64,000 bases of DNA from NCBI GenBank assembly GCA_022452285.1, contig JAKUNG010000019.1, forward strand, positions 26,571-90,570. Direction: 5' to 3'. Positions within the stretch are counted from its first letter, which is position 1; each line of letters opens with the position of its first letter. This stretch comes from Terriglobia bacterium. GTDB taxonomy: Bacteria; Acidobacteriota; Terriglobia; Versatilivoradales; Versatilivoraceae. Positions 19,195 through 28,590 of this stretch are shown here, in pieces. The position numbers and the translations under genes are program-made. The notes under the pieces were generated by a model. It did no database searches and was not told the DNA's origin. It was given only the letters and a program-made list of their open reading frames with translations.

Positions 19195-20871
19195 TTGCTA
19201 ACACTAGGTGAAACTAATGCCTACCAGAGACGGAATGACTTAGATGCTCTCCGCACCTTTGCGATGCTGTTGGGAATTGTATTGCATGCTGGTTTATCAT
19301 TTGCAAATGTTCCTTGGGTAGTACAAGACATACAGCGAAACGATGTATTTAGCATCTTATTCGCGGCTATCCATGGTTTTCGGATGCCCTTATTTTTTGT
19401 GATGAGTGGTTTTTTTACCGCTATGCTTTGGAAAAACTTTGGATTAAAGAAGTTAGTGAAACATCGAATTCGCCGCATATTAGTTCCCCTTTTATTAGGA
19501 CTTATTACTGTTATTCCTCTCCAAAATTGGATTATTGGCTTAGCTTTAGAAAAATCTTTTAAAAATAAAAGAGAGATAGGAGCTACTAGCAATACAGAAT
19601 CTAATATCTGGATAGATGCTAAATTAGGCAATCTTAATGGAATTGATCGACACCTGACTAAGGGAGTAGATATTAATGCCTTAGATAGAAGATTAGGAAT
19701 AACTCCTTTGTGTTTGGCTTCAAGTTCTGGGGAAATAGAAGCAGTCCAGTTCATGATTCAAAAAAATGCTGAGGTAAACAGAAAAAATAGTGATGGTGGA
19801 ACTCCTTTGCATTGTGCGGCTATTTTTGGTCGAATCCAACTTGTTGATCTCCTAGTTAAGAATGGTGCAGATGTTAATGTCAGGACTAATGAAGGACTCA
19901 CAGCGATAGATGCTGCTCAGCTTGATATGCGCACAACCTTGTTTGTGGCAGGCATTTTAGACATTGAATTGGATGGGCAAAAAATTAAGGAAAATAAACA
20001 AAGAACTATAGAGATGTTAGAAAAACAGGGTTCTAAGTTAACCAAAGGTAGACCTATTCAAAAGGGAGGGCAGATTAAAAAGAAATCGGACAACTTATGG
20101 GTCGGTTTAATGTATACGCCGGTGTTACATCACCTCTGGTTTCTATGGCACCTTACTTGGCTCCTTTCATTTTTTGTTTTGATGATCCTAGTTGTTCAGT
20201 GGTTGCCATCACTAAAATATCCTGAGTGGTTAATGTCATTATCAGGATGGTATTTATTATTGGTTCCATTAACAATGATTTTTCAGTCATTTATGGGATC
20301 TGGTGGCAAAGTGTCAAGTTTTGGACCAGATCTTTCAGCTGGGATTCTACCCATACCGCATGTTCTGGGATTTTATGCCCTCTTTTTTGGTTTCGGCATT
20401 ATTTACCATGTCTGTGATGGCTTTGACAGACAAATTAGTAAAGGATGGTGGATAACCTTGCTAATTGGATTATTTGTCATCTTCCCATTTGGATTAGCTA
20501 CTACTTTTCAGTTAGATGGCAATTCTAAAATTAACTCTTTTCTTTCAGTCCTCTTCCAAGCGACATACACATGGATGATGATTTTTGGTTTAATGGGTAT
20601 GTTTAGGAAATTTTTCTCCAAGACAAGTAAAAACATACGTTATTTGTCTGATGCCTCATATTGGCTTTATTTGATGCACTTGCCTCTAATTATTCTAAGT
20701 CAAATAATAATCCAAGAATGGGAATTTCCAGCTACCCTTAAATTCTTACTAATCTGTACAGTCATTACTGCCTTTTTGCTATTGATATATCAAAACTTAG
20801 TCCGATATAGCTGGTTGGGTGCTTTACTGAATGGACGACGAAACCTAAAATCTAATCCAAAAATAGACTAA
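19195..20871 (+). CDS. Acyltransferase-3 family integral membrane protein with internal ankyrin-repeat insertion
   Basis: Acyltransferase_3 features NDLDALRTFAMLLGIVLHAGL, PLFFVMSGFF, HRIRRILVPLLLG ... LHHLWFLWHL, SYWLYLMHLPLI; ankyrin repeats ITPLCLASSSGEIEAVQFMIQKNAEVNRKNSDGGTPLHCAAIFGRIQLVDLLVKNGADVNVRTNEGLTAIDAA between them. TTG start. Confidence 0.88.
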   Translation: MLTLGETNAYQRRNDLDALRTFAMLLGIVLHAGLSFANVPWVVQDIQRNDVFSILFAAIHGFRMPLFFVMSGFFTAMLWKNFGLKKLVKHRIRRILVPLLLGLITVIPLQNWIIGLALEKSFKNKREIGATSNTESNIWIDAKLGNLNGIDRHLTKGVDINALDRRLGITPLCLASSSGEIEAVQFMIQKNAEVNRKNSDGGTPLHCAAIFGRIQLVDLLVKNGADVNVRTNEGLTAIDAAQLDMRTTLFVAGILDIELDGQKIKENKQRTIEMLEKQGSKLTKGRPIQKGGQIKKKSDNLWVGLMYTPVLHHLWFLWHLTWLLSFFVLMILVVQWLPSLKYPEWLMSLSGWYLLLVPLTMIFQSFMGSGGKVSSFGPDLSAGILPIPHVLGFYALFFGFGIIYHVCDGFDRQISKGWWITLLIGLFVIFPFGLATTFQLDGNSKINSFLSVLFQATYTWMMIFGLMGMFRKFFSKTSKNIRYLSDASYWLYLMHLPLIILSQIIIQEWEFPATLKFLLICTVITAFLLLIYQNLVRYSWLGALLNGRRNLKSNPKID

Positions 20872-21048
20872 CTAAAATTAAGATTCCATCCTATATTCTG
20901 AAAAATATTAATAGATAGGATTTGATGGCTTTGAATTGCGCTAGAGGATTGTTTTTGAAATATATCGATAAGAAAACTAGGGAAAAACATTAATGCTAGT
21001 TAACCTCCACCATATTGGCTTGGTTCAGTTGAAAGAACAACTAAATAG

Positions 21049-21621
21049 TCATGACTTTTTATTCTTACGTTTTGCCTTGTTCTTACGTTTTGCCATCTTT
21101 TCAACACGTTTTTTTAGTTCCTTGATAATTTGTTTAACTTTACTGTCTTTACCCTTGTCTTTGAGTTTGGCACGTCTTGAGTCTGCCCATATTATCTCAT
21201 CTGTAGTTCTGTCAATGATATGAACGTATGTTGTAGTTTCCTTTAGAAGCTTTGATGAACCAGATGCCCTCCCAAGTCCTGCAGAAATTTTTGGAGTCCC
21301 AGGCAATACTGGAACAGGAAGACTAGGGAGATTGCCACCAGCACTTACGGCACTACCCTTCATTTTGTAACCACTAATTTCTGCTTTGTTAGAGATCACA
21401 AAAACCAGATCTGCTTCATCAGCATCATGAATGATGCGGTATCTACCCCATTTCATAAGAACGGTATAAACTTTATCAGAAAGAGCCAAAATGCCAGTTT
21501 GGTTAACTATTGCAACACTTGTTGCATCTAAGAATATTGGAGAGGGTGGCATTTTTTTGTCGCGGCCCAAAGAAACTGAACAAAGAAACAGCCATAAAAG
21601 ACAAACTAGAAATTTATTCAT
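21049..21621 (-). CDS. Secreted hypothetical protein with Lys/Arg-rich C-terminus
   Basis: Signal peptide (FLVCLLWLFLCSVSLG), YRIIHDADEADLVFVISNK, VHIIDRTTDEIIWADSRRAK; resembles small secreted DUF-type proteins. Confidence 0.6.
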   Translation of the reverse strand: MNKFLVCLLWLFLCSVSLGRDKKMPPSPIFLDATSVAIVNQTGILALSDKVYTVLMKWGRYRIIHDADEADLVFVISNKAEISGYKMKGSAVSAGGNLPSLPVPVLPGTPKISAGLGRASGSSKLLKETTTYVHIIDRTTDEIIWADSRRAKLKDKGKDSKVKQIIKELKKRVEKMAKRKNKAKRKNKKS

Positions 21622-21822
21622 GAAGAAATTCCATTTCGTTGTGAAAACGAACTTTGTTTTGACTGCCTTAATTCCATTATTGATTAAATTCTAATTCTCT
21701 AAAAAGAATATTGAAAAGTTTTTAGAGAATCCTGAAAAATTCTGATTGCGACTAAGAATTCAAACACTCTTTTTCTATCCACTGAGAGAAAGTATGTATT
21801 TTCAAAAATGAAGGTATAATTA

Positions 21823-23256
21823 TTAAGCTAAAATTTCTTTTATTACTCTTCCATGAACATCTGTTAGTCGAAAGTCCCGGCCACTATATCGGTATGTCAG
21901 TCTTTCATGGTCAAAGCCTAGCAGATTTAAGATTGTCGCATGTAGGTCGTGAGGATGGACTTTATTTTCAACGGCCCTAAACCCAAAGTCATCTGTACTT
22001 CCATAGGTCATTCCTCCTTTTACACCGCCACCTGCCATCCAAACCGAGTAACCCCAATGGTTATGGTCTCGTCCATTTTGAACAATGCTGGCTCCACTAG
22101 TTTCGACTGCAGGAGTACGACCAAATTCACTTCCACAGACTACAAGGGTATCTTCAAAAAGTCCACGCTCCTTCAAGTCATGAAGCAAGGCTGCCATCGC
22201 AGGGTCAGCTTCACGAGCTAGCTTTTGATGAGCCATGATATCGTAGTGGCTATCCCAGGGCTGGCCTGTCCCAAAATAAACTTGAACCATTCGAACTCCT
22301 CGTTCAACCAGACGTAATGCCATAAGACAGCCTCTAGCAAAGTCCCCCTGACCATACCTTTTTATGGTCGCTGCTGTTTCTTTAGAGAGGTCGAAAACTT
22401 CGGGAGCTTCAGCCTGCATCCGATAAGCAATTTCCATTGCATGGATACTACCTTCCAATTGAGGATCATCTGGGCGTTTCTGGCCATGAAGATTATTTAG
22501 TTGTCCAAGCAAATCAAGTTGCTGACGCTGCTGAGCCGGGGTAACATGTTGATTTTGAATGTCTTGAATAAGTTTTTCAGGAGTTCTCTCGTTATTGGGT
22601 ATCCGAGTACCTTGGTATACGGCAGGGAGAAATGCTGAGTTCCATAGAGAAGTGCCTCCAGTAGGAGGGCCTCCAGAAGGGCATAGAACAATGAATCCAG
22701 GTAAATTCTGATTTTCTGTCCCTAAACCATAGGTTATCCAGGAACCTACGGAAGGACGACCTGGTTGAAGGTGCCCGGAATTCATTAAAAACATTCCTGG
22801 ACCATGGTTAGGAACATCAGTATACATAGACCGAATCACACAAATATCATCAATATGTTCAGCCACTTTAGAAAAAAGTTCACTGACCTCAATCCCACTT
22901 TGACCATATTTTTTGAACTGGAAAGGTGATCTCATAAGATTACCAGTTTTACGTTCAGTTTTGAGATATTCCCCTGGCATTGGTTGTCCATCATATTTTG
23001 TTAACATTGGTTTGGGGTCAAAAGTATCAACTTCTGAAAGACCTCCATTCATAAAGAGGTAGATGACCCGTTTCGCTTTGGCGGGGAAGTGAGTTGCCTT
23101 AATGGCCAAAGGATTACTCGGATTGGAGGCTGAATCTGCTAGGAAGCCAGAATTTTCGAGCAGACTAGCATAACCATACATTCCAAAGCCACCACCTATC
23201 ATATGCAGTAGGTCACGACGGTTAATAAAAGGATTATTAGATTTTGTATTTGTCAC
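21823..23256 (-). CDS. DUF1501 domain-containing protein (Tat signal)
   Basis: NRRDLLHMIGGGFG, RVIYLFMNGGLSEVDTFDPKP, GSEFGRTPAVE, GRDHNHWGYSVWMAGGGVKGG. Confidence 0.95.
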   Translation of the reverse strand: MTNTKSNNPFINRRDLLHMIGGGFGMYGYASLLENSGFLADSASNPSNPLAIKATHFPAKAKRVIYLFMNGGLSEVDTFDPKPMLTKYDGQPMPGEYLKTERKTGNLMRSPFQFKKYGQSGIEVSELFSKVAEHIDDICVIRSMYTDVPNHGPGMFLMNSGHLQPGRPSVGSWITYGLGTENQNLPGFIVLCPSGGPPTGGTSLWNSAFLPAVYQGTRIPNNERTPEKLIQDIQNQHVTPAQQRQQLDLLGQLNNLHGQKRPDDPQLEGSIHAMEIAYRMQAEAPEVFDLSKETAATIKRYGQGDFARGCLMALRLVERGVRMVQVYFGTGQPWDSHYDIMAHQKLAREADPAMAALLHDLKERGLFEDTLVVCGSEFGRTPAVETSGASIVQNGRDHNHWGYSVWMAGGGVKGGMTYGSTDDFGFRAVENKVHPHDLHATILNLLGFDHERLTYRYSGRDFRLTDVHGRVIKEILA

Positions 23257-23279
23257 GTCTTGTCTTCTTTTTTAACTAG

Positions 23280-26150
23280 TCAATCAATGAAAAAGAACTC
23301 ATTTGAACTCATAAGGGTCTGTAAATATTGTTGTAAGACAACTAATTGATCATTACTTTGATGATTATTGGCATTAATAAAATTCATAGCCAGTGTAATT
23401 TCATTGGACGACGGTTTTCGACCAAACATAAGTTGGTAGACTGAATCAATCGTCTGTGAACCAATGGGTTTACCATCTACGCTGAAAGTCTTAGCAAGAA
23501 TCCCAGCTTGATTCCATACCAAGTCACTATTAAGGAAAAAAAGTCTCTGTGAAGGGATATTTGTGACCAATCTTTGCTGGCTGCTCAAACTAGGGTCTGG
23601 AAAATCAAAAAGTGTTAATACATTGGCCACTTTAGACCGCTTAACTTGTCCGTAAACTGTTCGACGACTTTCATCCTTTGACAGATTTACTGAGGTCCCC
23701 CCAATACTCGAATTCATTCTGCCAGACACTGACAAAATAGAATCGCGCAAAGATTCAGCATCTAATCTACGTCGATTAGTCCGCCAAAGCCAACGATTTT
23801 CTGGATCTTTAGCATGATGAACTGCAGAATGCTGGCTACTTTGTTGATAAGTAGCTGAATGTAGAATTTCTCTGTGTAGGGCTTTTATTGAATAATTATG
23901 TTGGATAAACTGATGGGTAAGGTATTCAAGTAGTTTTGGATGAGAAGGAAACTCTCCTAAACGTCCGAAATTACTAGGAGTCCTCACAATGCCCTGGCCG
24001 AAGTGGTGTTGCCAGACTCGATTGACTATTACTCGAGCTGTTAAAGGTTGGTTAGCAATTGATTCAGCAAGTTGCAAACGGCCGCTTCCAATTTTGAATG
24101 GTTTAGGCTTTTCTTTAGTCAGGACGGTAAGGAATTTTCTAGGAGTCTTTGCTCCCAAAACATAGGGATTGCCTCGAATATGGACCTGTGAGTCCTGAGG
24201 GCTTGGGGAATCGGTCATTCCATGAGTGTAAAGGTATTTTGGAGGTTCACTTTTTTTTAGACTCTCTAGCTGACTGCGCAATGTGTCTAAATATATTTTC
24301 CATTCCCCTTCTAAAAATCTTTCCAGTTTTTTACCTTGAAGTCGAAACAGGCCATATTCTTCTTTCATGAAACTGTTTGTAAGGTCTGTATTTCCAAAGA
24401 GGTCAAGCCACAAAATGTATTTTTCTCTATTGATAGGTTCAATCGATATCTCACAGATACCACAGCCTGCTTCGGGAAGAAATCCATTGGGAAGATAAGC
24501 AACATTGAGATTTTTCTTTGGTTTGTTTGATTCCAAGATGATTTTATTTTTCTCATCTTGAATTTTTTTTTCAGAGAAGATGGTCAAAGCTAATGACTGA
24601 AAGTCAGCAGCTATTGTTTGCACCTGTTCTAAGGATCCACCCTCAGTTCTTAGCTTGTCCCACTTTTTAAGATAGGGATGTAGTCTTTCATCACTTGTTA
24701 AATATTTAAACCACCCTTCCAATAGCTCCTGATCTATTTCTTCAGACTGGGCTAGTGTTGAAAAAGAAAGGTCAGGATTATTTAGTATTTTCCAAGTAGC
24801 AATCAGATACCGAGAGGTTTTCCATGCTAACATTTCACTGAGTTGGATGGACTGTTGGTTAAGGAAATCTTTTATCGAGGATTCCAGACCTTTTAATTTT
24901 TCTTTATGTTCTTTATAAGCTTCTACTACTTCAGGGGGAGAAAGTGGGTATTCTTTATATATGGTACTAGCCATAATTCCATCTAAAGCCCAGTAGTCCT
25001 CAAAAGCAATTGGATCATACTTGTGATCGTGGCACCTAGCACAACCTACTGTCAATCCTAGGAATCCACGAGTGATTGCATCAATACGGTCAAAACGTTC
25101 ATCAGCCCGGGCCTGAGGAGGTTCAAGAACGTTATAATACCAGATACCTAGACCTAAAAATCCTGTTCCTGCCAATAGCTGTTCTCGGTTTTTTGTCTGT
25201 AGTAGGTCCCCAGCAATTTGTGATTTAACAAAAAGATCAAAAGGCATGTCATTGTTAAAGGCCTCAATTACCCAATCTCTATAACGCCAAGCATTGAGGT
25301 ATTCCGAATTTCCTTCCGGTCCAAAGATATCATCTTCGGCATATCGAGCAACGTCTAGCCAATGTCGTCCCCAGCGTTCTCCATAGTGCGGAGAGCTTAA
25401 TAGTCGATCCACCAATTTTGTCCATGCTTGTGGCGACTTATCATTCAGGAAGACCTCAATTTCTGAAGGTGTTGGAGGTAATCCTATGAGATCAAAAGTA
25501 ATTCGTCGGATTAATTCGTTCTTCGTAGCTAGTTGAGATGGATTAAGATTTACTGCTTCGAGCTGTGCCAAGATAAAATAGTCAATCGAAGATTGAGGCC
25601 ATTTTTTATCTTCTATCCTTGGTAACTGGGGTAATTGTACGGGTTGAAAAGCCCAATAATTCTTATCATTTTCTGAGATAGTAAATGTTTGGTTGTTTTC
25701 ATTGGACGGTATACTGCTAATGGGATTTTCTGGCCAGGGAGCTCCAATTTTAATCCAATGGGTCAAGTCTAATATTTCGTGATCTTTTAGTTTCTCACCA
25801 AGTGGCATACGTAATCGCTGGTGACTATGATCTATGACTTGAATGAGTAAGCTTTTTTCTGGTTTTCCCGGTACTATGGCGGGCCCCAATGTTCCACCTT
25901 GGATCAATCCATCACGGGAATCTAAGCGGAGTCCACTACTAATTACTTCACTGTGACAGCTATAACATTTATTTATTAGCAATGGGCGAATTCGAACTTC
26001 AAAGAAATCATTGGAATCTTGAGATAGTAATGGAGTTTTACCAAAAAAGGGAATCATCATAATTCCAACAAGTATTGGGCATACTTTTCCAGCAAAAGAG
26101 AAATGTAGTCTGGAATTTTTATTTGAAAACTTATTAATTAATAAAGACAT
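23280..26150 (-). CDS. PSD1 / DUF1549-DUF1553 protein with N-terminal Planctomycete-type cytochrome c domain
   Basis: KCYSCHSEVISSGLRLDSRDGLIQGG (CxxCH), DFDLIGLPPTPSEI-type, HYGERWGRHWLDVARYAEDD, GCARCHDHKYDPI, ARVIVNRVWQHHFGQGIV. Confidence 0.95.
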   Translation of the reverse strand: MSLLINKFSNKNSRLHFSFAGKVCPILVGIMMIPFFGKTPLLSQDSNDFFEVRIRPLLINKCYSCHSEVISSGLRLDSRDGLIQGGTLGPAIVPGKPEKSLLIQVIDHSHQRLRMPLGEKLKDHEILDLTHWIKIGAPWPENPISSIPSNENNQTFTISENDKNYWAFQPVQLPQLPRIEDKKWPQSSIDYFILAQLEAVNLNPSQLATKNELIRRITFDLIGLPPTPSEIEVFLNDKSPQAWTKLVDRLLSSPHYGERWGRHWLDVARYAEDDIFGPEGNSEYLNAWRYRDWVIEAFNNDMPFDLFVKSQIAGDLLQTKNREQLLAGTGFLGLGIWYYNVLEPPQARADERFDRIDAITRGFLGLTVGCARCHDHKYDPIAFEDYWALDGIMASTIYKEYPLSPPEVVEAYKEHKEKLKGLESSIKDFLNQQSIQLSEMLAWKTSRYLIATWKILNNPDLSFSTLAQSEEIDQELLEGWFKYLTSDERLHPYLKKWDKLRTEGGSLEQVQTIAADFQSLALTIFSEKKIQDEKNKIILESNKPKKNLNVAYLPNGFLPEAGCGICEISIEPINREKYILWLDLFGNTDLTNSFMKEEYGLFRLQGKKLERFLEGEWKIYLDTLRSQLESLKKSEPPKYLYTHGMTDSPSPQDSQVHIRGNPYVLGAKTPRKFLTVLTKEKPKPFKIGSGRLQLAESIANQPLTARVIVNRVWQHHFGQGIVRTPSNFGRLGEFPSHPKLLEYLTHQFIQHNYSIKALHREILHSATYQQSSQHSAVHHAKDPENRWLWRTNRRRLDAESLRDSILSVSGRMNSSIGGTSVNLSKDESRRTVYGQVKRSKVANVLTLFDFPDPSLSSQQRLVTNIPSQRLFFLNSDLVWNQAGILAKTFSVDGKPIGSQTIDSVYQLMFGRKPSSNEITLAMNFINANNHQSNDQLVVLQQYLQTLMSSNEFFFID

Positions 26151-26499
26151 CGAAAAATTATTAGGTTTAATTCTAATTTAACTAAATGTTAATAAATTTT
26201 GTGTTAATTTAACCTATTTAAATTAACAATAGAAAGTACTTTTACTCTATACTCATTACTATTATTTTACGTTACAAAATAGAATGAGTCACTTGAAACT
26301 TGAAGTTATTCGGTAGGGTTGAAGGTGACTGAGACAATTAGCTTAAATGGGGACTGATTCAAATTCAGTAAAACTGTAGACTTTATTTTGAAATTTGTAG
26401 AAAAATTTGGTTCATTTAAAACAAAGTGGGTTTAAATCAACACAAAACGATACATATATTCCCAGAATCTATTTCTTGATTATTTTTAGGTCAAATTAA

Positions 26500-26661
26500 A
26501 TGAAAAAATATGGTCCCATCGCTTCTAAATTCTATAACAATCTTGACTTTATTAATTTTGATGCATTATCACGTTGGGGAACCATCAGTCCAGAAGACCT
26601 AAAAATTTTTAAATTTGCTGACTCACCGCAGAGGGCTTTTAGCATTATAAAAAAAGTATAG
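26500..26661 (+). pseudogene. 53-aa ORF resembling the C-terminal tail of a LOG-family (TIGR00730) protein; probable remnant
   Basis: MKKYGPIASKFYNNLDFINFDALSRWGTISPEDLKIFKFADSPQRAFSIIKKV*; pattern G..I(S)PEDL.....D.P..A.......K as at LOG-protein C-termini; in-frame stop immediately upstream (26497-26499). Confidence 0.5.
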
Positions 26662-26813
26662 AGAAATTTTATCTTGAACCAGAATTTTCAACCCTAGATG
26701 GAGATCCACCCCTTCCTCTGAAACCAATTTTGTAGCTAAAGTTTGAATTAGGGTGTCTTTGCATGCTGTTTTAATGTTCATGACTCCTAAAAAAATAAAT
26801 TGTTAGCATTCAC

Positions 26814-28205
26814 TTATGCCCATGCTTCTCTACCCTCACCAATCCACTTTAGCTGCTCACGGCGTGATTGGCCATAGTAATGAAAAAAATGGTGTCGAAT
26901 TCCAGCATTTCGGGACATTTTAATTTTTTCTAATAACGGTTCTTTAGAGTTATATTGGTGCTGAATATGCATGGTTTCTGGTTCAGACCATTCTGGGACC
27001 TGACTCACTTGCTTTACTAGAGACCGTTGTTGCGCATCTTTTGTTTTTCCAAGTGGGTTAACGCCCACACGCTTTAAGTAAGGATAAAATTTGGAATAAT
27101 CAATTTTATTCATAAAACTTTGCCCAAACCGATTTTTTTTCAATTCGTAAGGTACCCTAAACGGCATCAATCCCCCACCAAACCGGTTAACAATTTCTTG
27201 GACTGACCAAAATAGACTAGTTACAGTATTAAATCTCATCTCCATATATTCCCAAAGTTTTCCCCCAAAAGCATTCTGACACCATTCCTCATCTACTTTA
27301 CCTTTATCCCATTCTGCAGGTAGTTTGGGAAGAGAATGATAGAGGTGATCTTTAACATTTCTCCGAAAAGAATAGACATCAATATTTTGCATTAAAGCTC
27401 GGTGACAACAACTAGCACAAAAACATAAGTCTAGTAGGAATTTATCTCGGGGAGAAGGTGGAACCTCTATTTTATTCAGAGTAAAACTCCACCAATTTAA
27501 TCCACCATAGCCAAGGTGTTCATAACGAATTCCATCTCCGCCATAGGTATCCATTAACTCTTCTACAACGGCTAGATCATGGGAACGAACATCTGGGTTA
27601 GCAGGGCAGAGGTAACTGCCATGTCTTTCTCCCATTACATCTACCATGCAAGTTTCCGGATAAGCACGAGCCATACTGTGATTAAAATGAAAAACAGTAA
27701 AAAAAATCATCCCCCAATTACGTTTTCTTGCTTTGTCTACAATTCGATGCATATATCCGGGAGTGTCTACGCAGGTTCCCACCACCGGTCGAATTCTGGT
27801 TTCTCTCCACCTAGGGTGTTGGGGTATAAAGAAAGCAGATCCCTCGTCCCATCGAACCATACGTTTAGGATTGTGCGGTAGCAAGAACGTGCATGCATGA
27901 TAAATTGCAGCAGCACGGATTTCATTAAGACCACAATGATCCCCGAGAAAATCATAGCAATTGTCGATACCCTCATCTGTAATATCCCAAGGGTGGATGA
28001 AAATACCACCAGAGCTACCAGTTTTTAATCGAGACTTTTGATTTGAAGGGTTTTGGGCGACGGTAATTTTAGGATTTTTAGCCTTCATCAGAGTTGGTTG
28101 TAAACTACTAATAGTAATAGCAGAAGTCTTCAGAAAATTCCGACGATTGACGCTTGGTAACATTGAGTTTCCCTCCGAAGAGATGATTGTTGAGCCTATG
28201 GCCAT
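26814..28205 (-). CDS. Tat-exported hypothetical protein, probable TIM-barrel glycoside-hydrolase-like
   Basis: VNRRNFLKTSAITISS Tat-like signal; GIFIHPWDI, FFTVFHFNHS, YLCPANPDVRSHDLAVVEELMDTYGGDGIRYEHLGYGG, LDLCFCASC patterns seen in uncharacterised GH-like barrels. Confidence 0.55.
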   Translation of the reverse strand: MAIGSTIISSEGNSMLPSVNRRNFLKTSAITISSLQPTLMKAKNPKITVAQNPSNQKSRLKTGSSGGIFIHPWDITDEGIDNCYDFLGDHCGLNEIRAAAIYHACTFLLPHNPKRMVRWDEGSAFFIPQHPRWRETRIRPVVGTCVDTPGYMHRIVDKARKRNWGMIFFTVFHFNHSMARAYPETCMVDVMGERHGSYLCPANPDVRSHDLAVVEELMDTYGGDGIRYEHLGYGGLNWWSFTLNKIEVPPSPRDKFLLDLCFCASCCHRALMQNIDVYSFRRNVKDHLYHSLPKLPAEWDKGKVDEEWCQNAFGGKLWEYMEMRFNTVTSLFWSVQEIVNRFGGGLMPFRVPYELKKNRFGQSFMNKIDYSKFYPYLKRVGVNPLGKTKDAQQRSLVKQVSQVPEWSEPETMHIQHQYNSKEPLLEKIKMSRNAGIRHHFFHYYGQSRREQLKWIGEGREAWA

Positions 28206-28590
28206 ATGATAGCATTAATGCTCCTAATTTTATCGAAGACTCCCTAAAGGATTTATGCATTTTAATTTATTTTGAAGGTGGTTTAAGTCGAAATAATCAA
28301 AAACGGTCAGTTTCTTAAAACGTTTAGGCCGAATAAGAGGACTGTGAAATCTGAGTTTACTGAGTCTTAAACAAGTCCAGGTCAAAGTTATTATTATGTG
28401 CGAGTCATTCAAAAAAATGGCGAAATGGCTTGTGCTTCTCTATCTTTGGTCATCTATTAGGGTGAAGTTGAAGACTAACATTACTCTTAAATTCCGGGAA
28501 AGGTCTGATTATTTGGAGTTTTTAGAATAAAGGGACATAAGATTTTTGCGATAAACATTAAATTAATAGTAATCAAAGGAGAAAATAGCC

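Noticed and set aside
19221-19754. 177-aa minus-strand ORF
   Set aside because: Antisense to the acyltransferase/ankyrin gene, no recognisable domain.
28230-28412. 60-aa minus-strand ORF upstream of the Tat-signal protein
   Set aside because: Short, no family resemblance, lies in intergenic AT-rich DNA.
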